This document shows, piece after piece, positions 47,734 to 53,114 of a DNA stretch of 53,114 nt (within the stretch, counting starts at the first letter, position 1; each line of letters begins with the position of its first letter). Position numbers and translations under genes: made by a program. The notes under the pieces were generated by a model. The model did no database searches. It saw only the letters and a list, made by a program, of their open reading frames with translations, and was not told the DNA's origin. This DNA comes from Streptomyces sp. H27-H5 (GTDB taxonomy: Bacteria; Actinomycetota; Actinomycetes; Streptomycetales; Streptomycetaceae): the NCBI RefSeq assembly GCF_026627505.1, contig NZ_JAPNLK010000019.1, positions 56,443-109,556 of the forward strand, written 5' to 3'.

Positions 47734-47814
47734 TGGGGCGTCGGCTGGAGGAGCGAGGGCGCCGGCGATGTCGGCGGGGGTCCTCGGGTCGCGCGCGGGA
47801 TCGTGACGTGGAGT

Positions 47815-48036
47815 TGTCCGGCTGACCTGCCACCCCGTCCGGACACCCCGGACACCCTGTCCGCCCGCCTTGCGGACACCCTGTCCGCACCCCTTGCGGA
47901 CACCCCGGTGCGGACACCTTGCGGACATCCTGTCCGGGCAGTGTCCGCGCAGGTCATGGCGCTGCGGCTCCGCGCGATGGTCGTTGTCCGGACACCCTGT
48001 CCGGCCCTGTCCGCCCAACCCCGGACACCCTGTCCG
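47815..48036. repeat. CGGACA/TGTCCG repeat cluster IV
   Basis: A 222-bp cluster between the tail and lysis genes. Complete 15-bp palindromes are at 47849-47863, 47873-47887, 47922-47936, 47989-48003 and 48022-48036, with about 17 half-sites in all. The region from 47734 to 48059 holds no well-supported gene. Confidence 0.85.
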
Positions 48037-48059
48037 GCCCCCTGTCCTGGAGGTCCCTC

Positions 48060-48353
48060 ATGGCCCAAGCAGCGCCCACCGTGGGCCGCGCCGTCCACTA
48101 CGTCAGCCATGGCACGCCGCTGCTCCCGGATGGCAGTCAGGTGTACTCCGCGAAGTGTCGGGCGGCCACCGTGACGGAGGTCAACGTCGAGGAGCCGTAC
48201 CAGGTCGGTCTGGCCGTCACCAACCCGACCGGGCTGCATTTCCGTCCGCTGTCGGAGGGCGGGTGCTTCCTGTATCAGCCGGACGGGGAGGGGTGCGAGC
48301 TGTCGCCGGACGAGGTTCGTCCCGGGTCCTGGCACTGGCCGGAGCGTGTCTGA
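48060..48353 (+). CDS. Small conserved phage protein before the endolysin
   Basis: A 97-residue protein behind TGGAGG. GRAVHYVSHGTPLLPDGSQ and the PTGLHFRPLSEGGCFL segment form a small beta barrel-like pattern found in Streptomyces phages before the endolysin. It overlaps the endolysin start by TGATG. Function unknown; perhaps a chaperone or virion-associated protein. Confidence 0.7.
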   Translation: MAQAAPTVGRAVHYVSHGTPLLPDGSQVYSAKCRAATVTEVNVEEPYQVGLAVTNPTGLHFRPLSEGGCFLYQPDGEGCELSPDEVRPGSWHWPERV

Positions 48354-49273
48354 TGGCTGCGCCTGTGACGGCCGCCGGCTTTCTGGGGGCGCTGCGCGCG
48401 GAGGGCCTGGTCGTGGTGGAGGTGGGTGCCTGGCAGACCCACAACCGGGAGGGACACGGCCCGTGGGGGCCGGTCCACGGCGTGATGATCCATCACACCG
48501 TCACCCAAGGCACGCAGTACGCGGTGGACCTGTGCCGGGACGGGCACAGCGAGCTTCCGGGGCCCTTGTGTCACGGGGTGATCGCGAAGAACGGCGTGGT
48601 CTACCTGGTCGGGTACGGGCGGGCGAACCATGCCGGTCTCGGGGACCCGGACGTGTTGTCCGCCGTGATCGCAGAGCGCGCGCTGCCGGTGGACGATGAG
48701 GCCACGGTCGACGGCAACCGGGCGTTCTACGGGTTCGAGTGCGAGAACTTGGGCGATGGGGTCGACCCGTGGCCGGCGGTGCAGTTGGAGGCCATCGAGC
48801 GGGCGAGCGCGGCTCTGTGCCGGGTGCACGGGTGGGGTGCGGGTTCGGTCCTGGGTCACCTGGAGTGGCAGCCGGGGAAGCCGGACCCGAGGGGTTTCAC
48901 CATGGCCTCCATGCGGGCCCGTGTTGCCGGGCGTCTTCAGCTTCCCGTGCTGCCGCCCCCGCCGCGGCCGACCCGCCCGGTCGTGGACCTGTCCGAGCTG
49001 ATCCGGGCGGCCAAGACCGACCCCGGTCGGGAGGGCACGCCCGTGTCGTACGCGGGCGTCCGCGTGCTGGAGGTGGCCCTCGTGGACGAGGGGCTGTTGC
49101 AGAAGCGGTTCCTGGACGGTCACTACGGCTGGTCGACCAGGTCCGCGTACAGCGCTTGGCAGGAGTCTTTGGGGTACTGGGGGCGGCGGCCGGGTGAGCC
49201 TGCCGACGGGGTGCCGGGGGCGTTCACGCTGGGGGTCCTGGCCCGCAAGCACGGCTTCGACGTCGTCGGCTAG
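48353..49273 (+). CDS. N-acetylmuramoyl-L-alanine amidase endolysin
   Basis: A 306-residue endolysin. Residues about 15-190 form an amidase_2 (zinc) domain. The zinc ligands are likely the second histidine of MIHHTVT near residue 45, the histidine of SVLGHLEW near 165 and the aspartate of KPDPRGF near 175. It would cleave the amide bond between muramic acid and the stem peptide. A proline linker (LPPPPRPTRPV) near 205 leads to a C-terminal cell-wall-binding domain of about 90 residues with GHYGWSTRSAYSAWQESLGY. There is no signal peptide, so it depends on the holin. Confidence 0.88.
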   Translation: MAAPVTAAGFLGALRAEGLVVVEVGAWQTHNREGHGPWGPVHGVMIHHTVTQGTQYAVDLCRDGHSELPGPLCHGVIAKNGVVYLVGYGRANHAGLGDPDVLSAVIAERALPVDDEATVDGNRAFYGFECENLGDGVDPWPAVQLEAIERASAALCRVHGWGAGSVLGHLEWQPGKPDPRGFTMASMRARVAGRLQLPVLPPPPRPTRPVVDLSELIRAAKTDPGREGTPVSYAGVRVLEVALVDEGLLQKRFLDGHYGWSTRSAYSAWQESLGYWGRRPGEPADGVPGAFTLGVLARKHGFDVVG

Positions 49274-49281
49274 GGGGCGTC

Positions 49282-49599
49282 ATGGACACGGTGCTCGTCT
49301 GGGCCGGCGCGTTCACCGTCATCGCGGGCGTGGTCGGTGTGCTGTGGCGCCTTCTCCGAGGGCTGGTCCGTACGGCCGGGCGCATGGATCAGTTCATGGA
49401 CGACTGGTACGGGGAGCCGCCCCGGGCCGGCGTGCCTGCCCGCCCAGGGGTGCTGGAGCGCGTCGGGGAGATCGAGGCGCGGCTGGCCCGGGTGGACCAC
49501 GAGTTGCACCCCAACGACGGGCAGTCGCTGAGGGATGCCGTCGACCGGGCGAACGCGTGCCTGGCCAGGATCTGCCTCGACCCGCCTTCGGGGGGTTGA
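49282..49599 (+). CDS. Holin-like membrane protein
   Basis: A 105-residue protein eight bases after the endolysin. Residues about 5-25 (VWAGAFTVIAGVVGVLWRLL) form one transmembrane segment. A long charged cytoplasmic helix (ERVGEIEARLARVDHEL) follows. The arrangement matches single-span holin-like proteins of actinophages encoded beside endolysins. It is followed by the strongest terminator in the window. Confidence 0.7.
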   Translation: MDTVLVWAGAFTVIAGVVGVLWRLLRGLVRTAGRMDQFMDDWYGEPPRAGVPARPGVLERVGEIEARLARVDHELHPNDGQSLRDAVDRANACLARICLDPPSGG

Positions 49600-49603
49600 G
49601 GCT

Positions 49604-49643
49604 GGGGTGTCCCGCTCCCACGGCTCCGGGAGCGGGACACCCC
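49604..49643 (+). terminator. Strong terminator after the lysis genes
   Basis: A perfect 16-bp stem, GGGGTGTCCCGCTCCC with GGGAGCGGGACACCCC, around ACGGCTCC, followed by GCTTTCGG. It ends the late transcription unit. Confidence 0.8.
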
Positions 49644-49730
49644 GCTTTCGGTGGTTTACCTGCTTTAGATCATGCTGGTGGGGGATGCTGGTGGTCCGCA
49701 CCGCCCCTTGGCGTGGTGCACCCCCCGAGC

Positions 49731-49770
49731 AAGCCCGGTCGCGCTACCTCCCCCAGCGCGGCCGGGCTTT
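49731..49770 (+). terminator. Second hairpin in the lysis-regulator gap
   Basis: AAGCCCGG with GCGCT pairs with AGCGC and CCGGGCTT around a C-rich loop, followed by TTCGCGC. It could terminate a short transcript that starts near 49670. Confidence 0.5.
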
Positions 49771-49797
49771 CGCGCATACGGCCTGATGTCGGACACA

Positions 49798-49893
49798 GGG
49801 CGTATGGTGGGGACTTGTCCATTCAAAGCTGTTGCTGCCAGCTTCTCGGACCCGACGGAGGAGCCCCGCTCACCATGAGCGGGGCTCCTTTGT
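49798..49893 (+). ncRNA. Candidate small RNA with intrinsic terminator
   Basis: A TATGGT box at 49803-49808 lies about 85 bases before a perfect 13-bp terminator stem, GGAGCCCCGCTCA with TGAGCGGGGCTCC (49860-49888) and TTTGTGT. No gene ends here on the plus strand; the nearest is cut off by the terminator at 49604-49643. A short RNA from about 49813 to 49893 would fit. Alternatively the hairpin only blocks antisense transcription into the regulator gene. Confidence 0.35.
49860..49893 (+). terminator. Hairpin terminator next to the regulator gene
   Basis: A 13-bp stem with a three-base CCA loop and TTTGTGT tail. It is oriented for plus-strand transcripts and lies nine bases from the 3' end of the minus-strand regulator. 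Confidence 0.7.
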
Positions 49894-49901
49894 GTCCGGG
49901 G

Positions 49902-51296
49902 TCAGGCGTGGGCGAGCTGCCAGGAGCGGGCTTGCTCATCGAGGAGGGAGGCCGCGCCGACCCCTCGTCGCTCGAAGACCGTGAGCTGCCGGCGGATGGA
50001 GCCGACCTGCTTCACCGCGCGGTCGGAGTACACCCCGGTGAAGTGGGTGAGGGCTTGGCCCCATGTGCCGCATGCCTGCTCCAGGTGACCCTGGGCGGCC
50101 TGTTCCTTGCCCAGGGAGGCGAGGGACAGGGCCGTGATGCGGGACAGGCCGCCATGGGCGGCGCTGCCGTAGCTGCGGCCGGCGGCGGCGTACTGCTTGG
50201 CGGCGTTGGGGTGGTCCTTGAGTGCGCGGAACACCTTGGCGGAGTGGGAGGCCACGGCGGCGCGGGGGGAGCCGGACAGGGTGAGCCAGTACGGCATCAC
50301 GTCGTCCTCGCCCCGGATGGCTAGGTCTTGTGCCCGGCGTACCTCGGTGACTGCCTCCGCGCCGCGGCCGGCGACCGCGAGCGCGCGGGCCCGGCAGACG
50401 ACGAACATGGACAGCATCCCGGGGTCGGCGCGGCCGGTGGCCAGGGACAGGGCGGCGTCGGCCAGGTCCAGCGTGTGTTCGGGGCGGGCGATGTCCATGC
50501 CGTTGTGGGCCATGATCCGCAGCACCCATGCCTCGTGGAGGGGGTTGTCGGCCTCCCTGGTCAGGCCCAGGCTCTGGAGGTAGTAGCGCTGGGCGAGGCC
50601 GTGTTCGCCGGCGTCGTATGCCTTCCAGCCGGCGAGGAACGCGAAGGCGGCCGCGGCGGTGAGGGCGTCCCCGCGTAGGGCCTCCGTGGCACACCGTGCC
50701 CGGGTGAGGCCGACGACGTCGGTCCGCAGGTACTGGACCACGGCGGAGCGGCCGTGGAGTCCTCCCTGCCGCTCGTCGATGGCGGTGAACGCCTTGAGCA
50801 TGGAGCGCACTGCGTCGATGTCGCCCACCCCGACCATGCGCCCTGCGCCCGTCGCGCGCTCCTGTGCTTCCGCCGCTTGGACGAGGCCGAGAGGCAAGGC
50901 GGCGGCGGCGACGCTGTAGGCGGCTCCCGTAAGGATCTTTCGGCGGTTGATGTCGGCCTCCCCGATTCGCCGTACGATGTCCACTGGATCGGGTCCGATG
51001 CCCAACCCAAGCCGGGCGTCGGGCCCGTTGCCATGTCCGGGCACCTTCCAGCCGAACTCGGCGGGGGTGACGTGCCGCCCGAGGCGGCGGGACAGGCTTT
51101 CCGCAATGTAGGCGCCGGTCTCCGGGGAGGGCGGTCGGCCGGCGACCCAGTGGGCAACGGCGGACCGGTTGGTGCGGAGGGTTTCGCCGGCTTCGGCCGC
51201 GATGCGGCGGATGTCTGCGGCGAACTGGTCGTACGTCAGACCTGTCTGCTCCAGGGCGAGTCGGAGGCTTTCGTTTCGGGCACGCGAAGTTGTCAC
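49902..51296 (-). CDS. XRE-family regulator with TPR-like C-terminus
   Basis: A 464-residue regulator of a type abundant in Streptomyces chromosomes. Residues about 5-80 hold the XRE helix-turn-helix (LRLALEQTGLTYDQFAADI, NRSAVAHWVAGRPP). Near residue 125 a basic-hydrophobic segment (RRKILTGAAYSVAAAALPLG) follows. The rest (about 160-460) is a TPR-like series of helix pairs (ALRGDALTAAAAFAFLAGWK and others), as in proteins that sense peptides or partners. Start GTG 51296 follows GGGAGGG. It is divergent from the gene at 51432 and may control it. It is a candidate for the phage lysis-lysogeny or host-interaction regulator. Confidence 0.85.
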   Translation of the reverse strand: MTTSRARNESLRLALEQTGLTYDQFAADIRRIAAEAGETLRTNRSAVAHWVAGRPPSPETGAYIAESLSRRLGRHVTPAEFGWKVPGHGNGPDARLGLGIGPDPVDIVRRIGEADINRRKILTGAAYSVAAAALPLGLVQAAEAQERATGAGRMVGVGDIDAVRSMLKAFTAIDERQGGLHGRSAVVQYLRTDVVGLTRARCATEALRGDALTAAAAFAFLAGWKAYDAGEHGLAQRYYLQSLGLTREADNPLHEAWVLRIMAHNGMDIARPEHTLDLADAALSLATGRADPGMLSMFVVCRARALAVAGRGAEAVTEVRRAQDLAIRGEDDVMPYWLTLSGSPRAAVASHSAKVFRALKDHPNAAKQYAAAGRSYGSAAHGGLSRITALSLASLGKEQAAQGHLEQACGTWGQALTHFTGVYSDRAVKQVGSIRRQLTVFERRGVGAASLLDEQARSWQLAHA

Positions 51297-51348
51297 GGTG
51301 TGTGCACCCTCCCAAGCAGGGCGTTAAACCCGGTAAACGCATCGGGCG

Positions 51349-51378
51349 TTGACCGGTGCTGTCTCTGCCACGGTAGCG
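51349..51378 (+). promoter_or_regulatory. Candidate promoter for the 51432 operon
   Basis: TTGACC at 51349-51354 and GTAGCG at 51373-51378 with an 18-base spacer. The divergent gap also contains GTTAAACCCGGTAAACGC, a near repeat that may be an operator for the neighbouring regulator. Confidence 0.4.
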
Positions 51379-51431
51379 CCGGTTACATGAGCTGCGTCAC
51401 ACCTCGGACGAATGCCGCTTGGGGGCATTGA

Positions 51432-51983
51432 ATGGATGTTGATACGGAGGGTCAGGAGGCGCCGCTCACCGGTGCGTTAACGACCCGATCGGAACGCCGG
51501 CTGGCCTCGGGGCATTGGCTGCTCGCTGCGGCACCGTCGGTCAGTGCGGCCAACGCGGCGTGGAAGGAGACCGGGGAGACCTGGCTCCAGCCGTCGCCCC
51601 TGTTCACGGCTGTGCTCGTCCCGGCCTCGATCGTCCACGCGGCGACGGGCGTGGACAGCCCGGAGGAGTGCGCGCCGGCGCTGCAAGAGGCGTTGGACGG
51701 GCCGGTGTTCTACGACCCCGGGGCGTTCCGCGCCGATGGCGCGTACGTGGTCCTGCTGCCCGCGAGCGCGGCGACGATTTGGAATGTGCCGTCCACGACG
51801 CTGCATGCGCCGCGCGCGCTGCTCCTGGTGCCGGCCCCGGATCGGTGTGAGCCGGTCGGTGACCGGCCCTGGTGGGTTCTCCCCCTTGAAGGGCCCGGGG
51901 AGCTGTGCCCGCCTGCCCTGCTAGCCTCCCTCGCCTGCCTCGGCCGACGTCGGTTCGTTCCGTCGGGCGGTGAGCTGGAGTGA
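51432..51983 (+). CDS. Conserved actinobacterial hypothetical protein
   Basis: A 183-residue protein. The pattern ASGHWLLAAAPSVSAANAAWKE, then VLVPASIVHAATG and WWVLPLEGPGEL, resembles a Streptomyces family with a primase-like (bifunctional primase-polymerase-like) fold that is encoded next to XRE regulators and ATP-binding proteins. I see no catalytic acidic triad. It is coupled to the next gene by GTGA. Function is unknown, probably regulatory. Confidence 0.7.
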   Translation: MDVDTEGQEAPLTGALTTRSERRLASGHWLLAAAPSVSAANAAWKETGETWLQPSPLFTAVLVPASIVHAATGVDSPEECAPALQEALDGPVFYDPGAFRADGAYVVLLPASAATIWNVPSTTLHAPRALLLVPAPDRCEPVGDRPWWVLPLEGPGELCPPALLASLACLGRRRFVPSGGELE

Positions 51984-52513
51984 CCGAGGCCCTGTCCTGG
52001 CCCGCGCAGGACGTGACGTCCCGCGAGGCCTTGAGCGTGGCCGGTGGCGTCGTCCGCCGAGCCCAGAGGATCGGCGTCCGCATGTCGATGTTCGAGTCAG
52101 CAGTTCCCGGAGCTCCCTCCTACACACGGACCCTGCCGCGGCTGCCTGAGTCCGCGCGGCCCGCGCGCCTGCTGGTGTCCGGCGCGCTGGACCGGTGGTC
52201 CCTCGGCGGTGTCGAGGATGCCGCGCTCCTCGTCATGAGCGAGCTGGTGTCCAACGCGGTCGCGCACGCCCGGTCCGGGTCGATCCGGGTCACGGTGACG
52301 CGTCGCGCGGACCTGCTGGTCGTGCGCCTGGCCGTGGTGGACATGTCTCATCGGCTCCCCCTGCCGCGGCCGGCGGTCGAGGACGACGAGTCCGGGCGGG
52401 GCCTGGCCCTCGTCGCGGCTCTCAGTGACGGCCGGTGGGGCGTGGATCCGTTGCGGTGGGGGAAACGCGTGTGGGCCGATCTGGCCGTGGACCGGGAGAA
52501 GTCCAGTGCTTGA
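51980..52513 (+). CDS. ATP-binding anti-sigma/AbaA-like HATPase
   Basis: A 177-residue HATPase of the GHKL type. The N box is LLVMSELVSNAVAHA near residue 85, the G1 box region is VVDMSHRLPLP near 132 and GRGLALVAALSDGRWG is the ATP-lid/G2 segment. Such stand-alone ATPases act as anti-sigma factors or as AbaA-like partners of DUF397 proteins and XRE regulators in Streptomyces. GTG 51980 overlaps the stop of the preceding gene. It may modulate host sigma factors or development. Confidence 0.8.
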   Translation: MTEALSWPAQDVTSREALSVAGGVVRRAQRIGVRMSMFESAVPGAPSYTRTLPRLPESARPARLLVSGALDRWSLGGVEDAALLVMSELVSNAVAHARSGSIRVTVTRRADLLVVRLAVVDMSHRLPLPRPAVEDDESGRGLALVAALSDGRWGVDPLRWGKRVWADLAVDREKSSA

Positions 52514-52592
52514 GCGCTACGGGCCGATCCTCTACGTCCTGGCCCTCGGCGTGCTCATCGTGACCCTGGCCTACGGCATCTGCCGGGGGTAG
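52506..52592 (+). CDS. 28-residue membrane peptide
   Basis: A short frame from GTG 52506 overlapping the end of the ATPase gene. The sequence MLERYGPILYVLALGVLI (residues 1-18) and VTLAYGICRG forms a single hydrophobic span with a charged end. Third positions are G/C-rich and the overlap is typical of coupled genes. Function unknown; too small to classify. Confidence 0.5.
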   Translation: MLERYGPILYVLALGVLIVTLAYGICRG

Positions 52593-52597
52593 CGGTC

Positions 52598-52780
52598 GTG
52601 AACAGGTTCGTTGACGGCGACTGTTGGCGCTGCGATGAGACGGACGTGCCGGTGCTGTGGCTCGGTCCGGTCCAGAGCCAGGACGCGGGCGATGCCCCTT
52701 TCTACTGCTGTGAGCCGTGCATCGTGCGCTTGGAGGCGCTGGTGCGTGCTCACCACCTCCGAGGCAGTGCCTCGGTTTGA
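52598..52780 (+). CDS. Small zinc-finger protein
   Basis: A 60-residue protein starting at GTG 52598, with CWRC near residue 9 and CCEPC near 37, a typical pair of zinc knuckles. It has no recognisable partner domain. It follows the membrane peptide by five bases. Confidence 0.65.
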   Translation: MNRFVDGDCWRCDETDVPVLWLGPVQSQDAGDAPFYCCEPCIVRLEALVRAHHLRGSASV

Positions 52781-52859
52781 GACTCCCGCCCTCGGTCGCG
52801 CTGTGTTGGCGCGCGGCCGGGGCGGGCCATCCCGCACCCATTGACCCAGGAGGTCATCT

Positions 52860-53018
52860 GTGACCGGTCGCGCGATCATCACGAAGGGGCAGGCAGTGTC
52901 CTGCTACTTCCGGACGACGGTGGACGCCCCCCATCGGAAGGCGCTCATCCAGATCTGCGAGCCCTGCAACGCGTTGTGTGCGCACTGCGGAGCCTGTCAA
53001 CGTGATCAAGGCAGGTGA
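52860..53018 (+). CDS. 52-residue zinc-finger protein
   Basis: A protein from GTG 52860, six bases after AGGAGG. The C-terminus is CEPCNALCAHCGAC, a dense set of five cysteines. Third positions are G/C-rich and the ribosome site is strong, so coding is likely despite its size. Probably a small DNA- or protein-binding factor. Confidence 0.65.
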   Translation: MTGRAIITKGQAVSCYFRTTVDAPHRKALIQICEPCNALCAHCGACQRDQGR

Positions 53019-53024
53019 AGTGTT

Positions 53025-53114
53025 CTATCGCTGTGCCGGGATCGTTTGATCGTCGGGCCTGGGGTCGTCGGGCTTGTTGATCCAGGCGGCCATGGGGAGC
53101 TTCGGCGGTTCGGG
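53025..53114 (-). CDS. C-terminal part of a minus-strand gene running off the right edge
   Basis: An open frame of 29 codons to a stop at 53025-53027 on the minus strand, reading PEPPKLPMAAWINKPDDPRP then DDQTIPAQR. Codon use is mostly G/C-ending. It would be the C-terminal end of a gene beyond the window. Too short to identify. Confidence 0.35.
   Translation of the reverse strand, partial: PEPPKLPMAAWINKPDDPRPDDQTIPAQR

Noticed and set aside
47733..47825. A 30-codon arginine-rich frame overlapping the stop of the small tail protein
   Set aside because: The TGATG overlap is suggestive, but the peptide is low complexity, ends in repeat cluster IV and has no ribosome site.
47684..48335. Open frames through repeat cluster IV on both strands
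   Set aside because: Their sequence follows the palindrome repeats (TGCPDN or DTLSA-like patterns), with no ribosome site or folded domain.
52571..52882. A 103-codon minus-strand frame over the zinc-finger gene
   Set aside because: It is antisense to two small plus-strand genes with good starts and zinc knuckles and shows no domain of its own.
1..53114. Integrase, excisionase or attachment site
   Set aside because: No recombinase-like protein or tRNA-derived direct repeat was found, so prophage status is not claimed.

Overview
The window reads as part of the genome of a tailed phage, or a prophage or phage-plasmid, of Streptomyces or a close relative. Base composition is very GC-rich with almost exclusively G or C in third codon positions, GTG starts are common, and several families are typical of Streptomyces (DUF397, XRE-TPR regulator, AbaA-like ATPase, DUF3560, NERD, GP88). 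There is a complete siphovirus morphogenesis set. No integrase, tRNA, attachment site, CRISPR array, DNA polymerase or helicase is visible, so lifestyle and ends cannot be decided from this window.

Layout, left to right. (1) 0.1-5.0 kb: accessory or early genes (PP2C-type phosphatase, DUF3560, NERD nuclease, unknowns), led by two near-identical promoters that each carry TTGCAA operators. (2) 5.1-12.3 kb: a DNA-modification block. Three ParB-like proteins of the kind found with phage DNA methyltransferases, a GP88-family protein, two tandem TGT-like DNA guanine transglycosylases (DpdA-like), an unknown protein, then QueD, QueE and FolE. Eight of these genes overlap stop-to-start. FolE, QueD and QueE turn GTP into 7-carboxy-7-deazaguanine (CDG) and the transglycosylases would swap it for guanine in DNA. 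No queC is present here, so the expected modification is CDG or a derivative unless QueC comes from elsewhere. (3) 12.4-24.5 kb: terminase small and large subunits, a fourth ParB-like gene, a DUF1360 membrane protein, portal, a 1144-residue MuF / 2H phosphoesterase / protease fusion, and the major capsid protein. (4) 24.5-33.7 kb: large repeat-rich virion proteins, probably decorations or adhesins, plus an opposite-strand HNH endonuclease. (5) 34.4-47.7 kb: tail tube, head-tail adaptor and completion proteins, frameshifted tail chaperones, tape measure, baseplate and fibre proteins. (6) 48.0-49.6 kb: amidase endolysin and a holin-like membrane protein. (7) 49.9-53.1 kb: host-like regulators (XRE-TPR protein, ATPase of the anti-sigma type) and zinc-finger microproteins.

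Four non-coding patterns stand out. Clusters of the palindrome CGGACA-NNN-TGTCCG occur at about 1.7, 2.7-3.0, 22.1-22.2 (inside a gene) and 47.8-48.0 kb. A leader element around GCTGGTT..GGGCCGGGC follows a -10-like box before six late genes. A 111-bp promoter cassette is duplicated exactly upstream of two genes. The operator-promoter pair of region 1 is also duplicated. Together they suggest phage-specific regulatory circuits and possibly a multi-site DNA-binding system. All calls come from reading the sequence; no database search was run.
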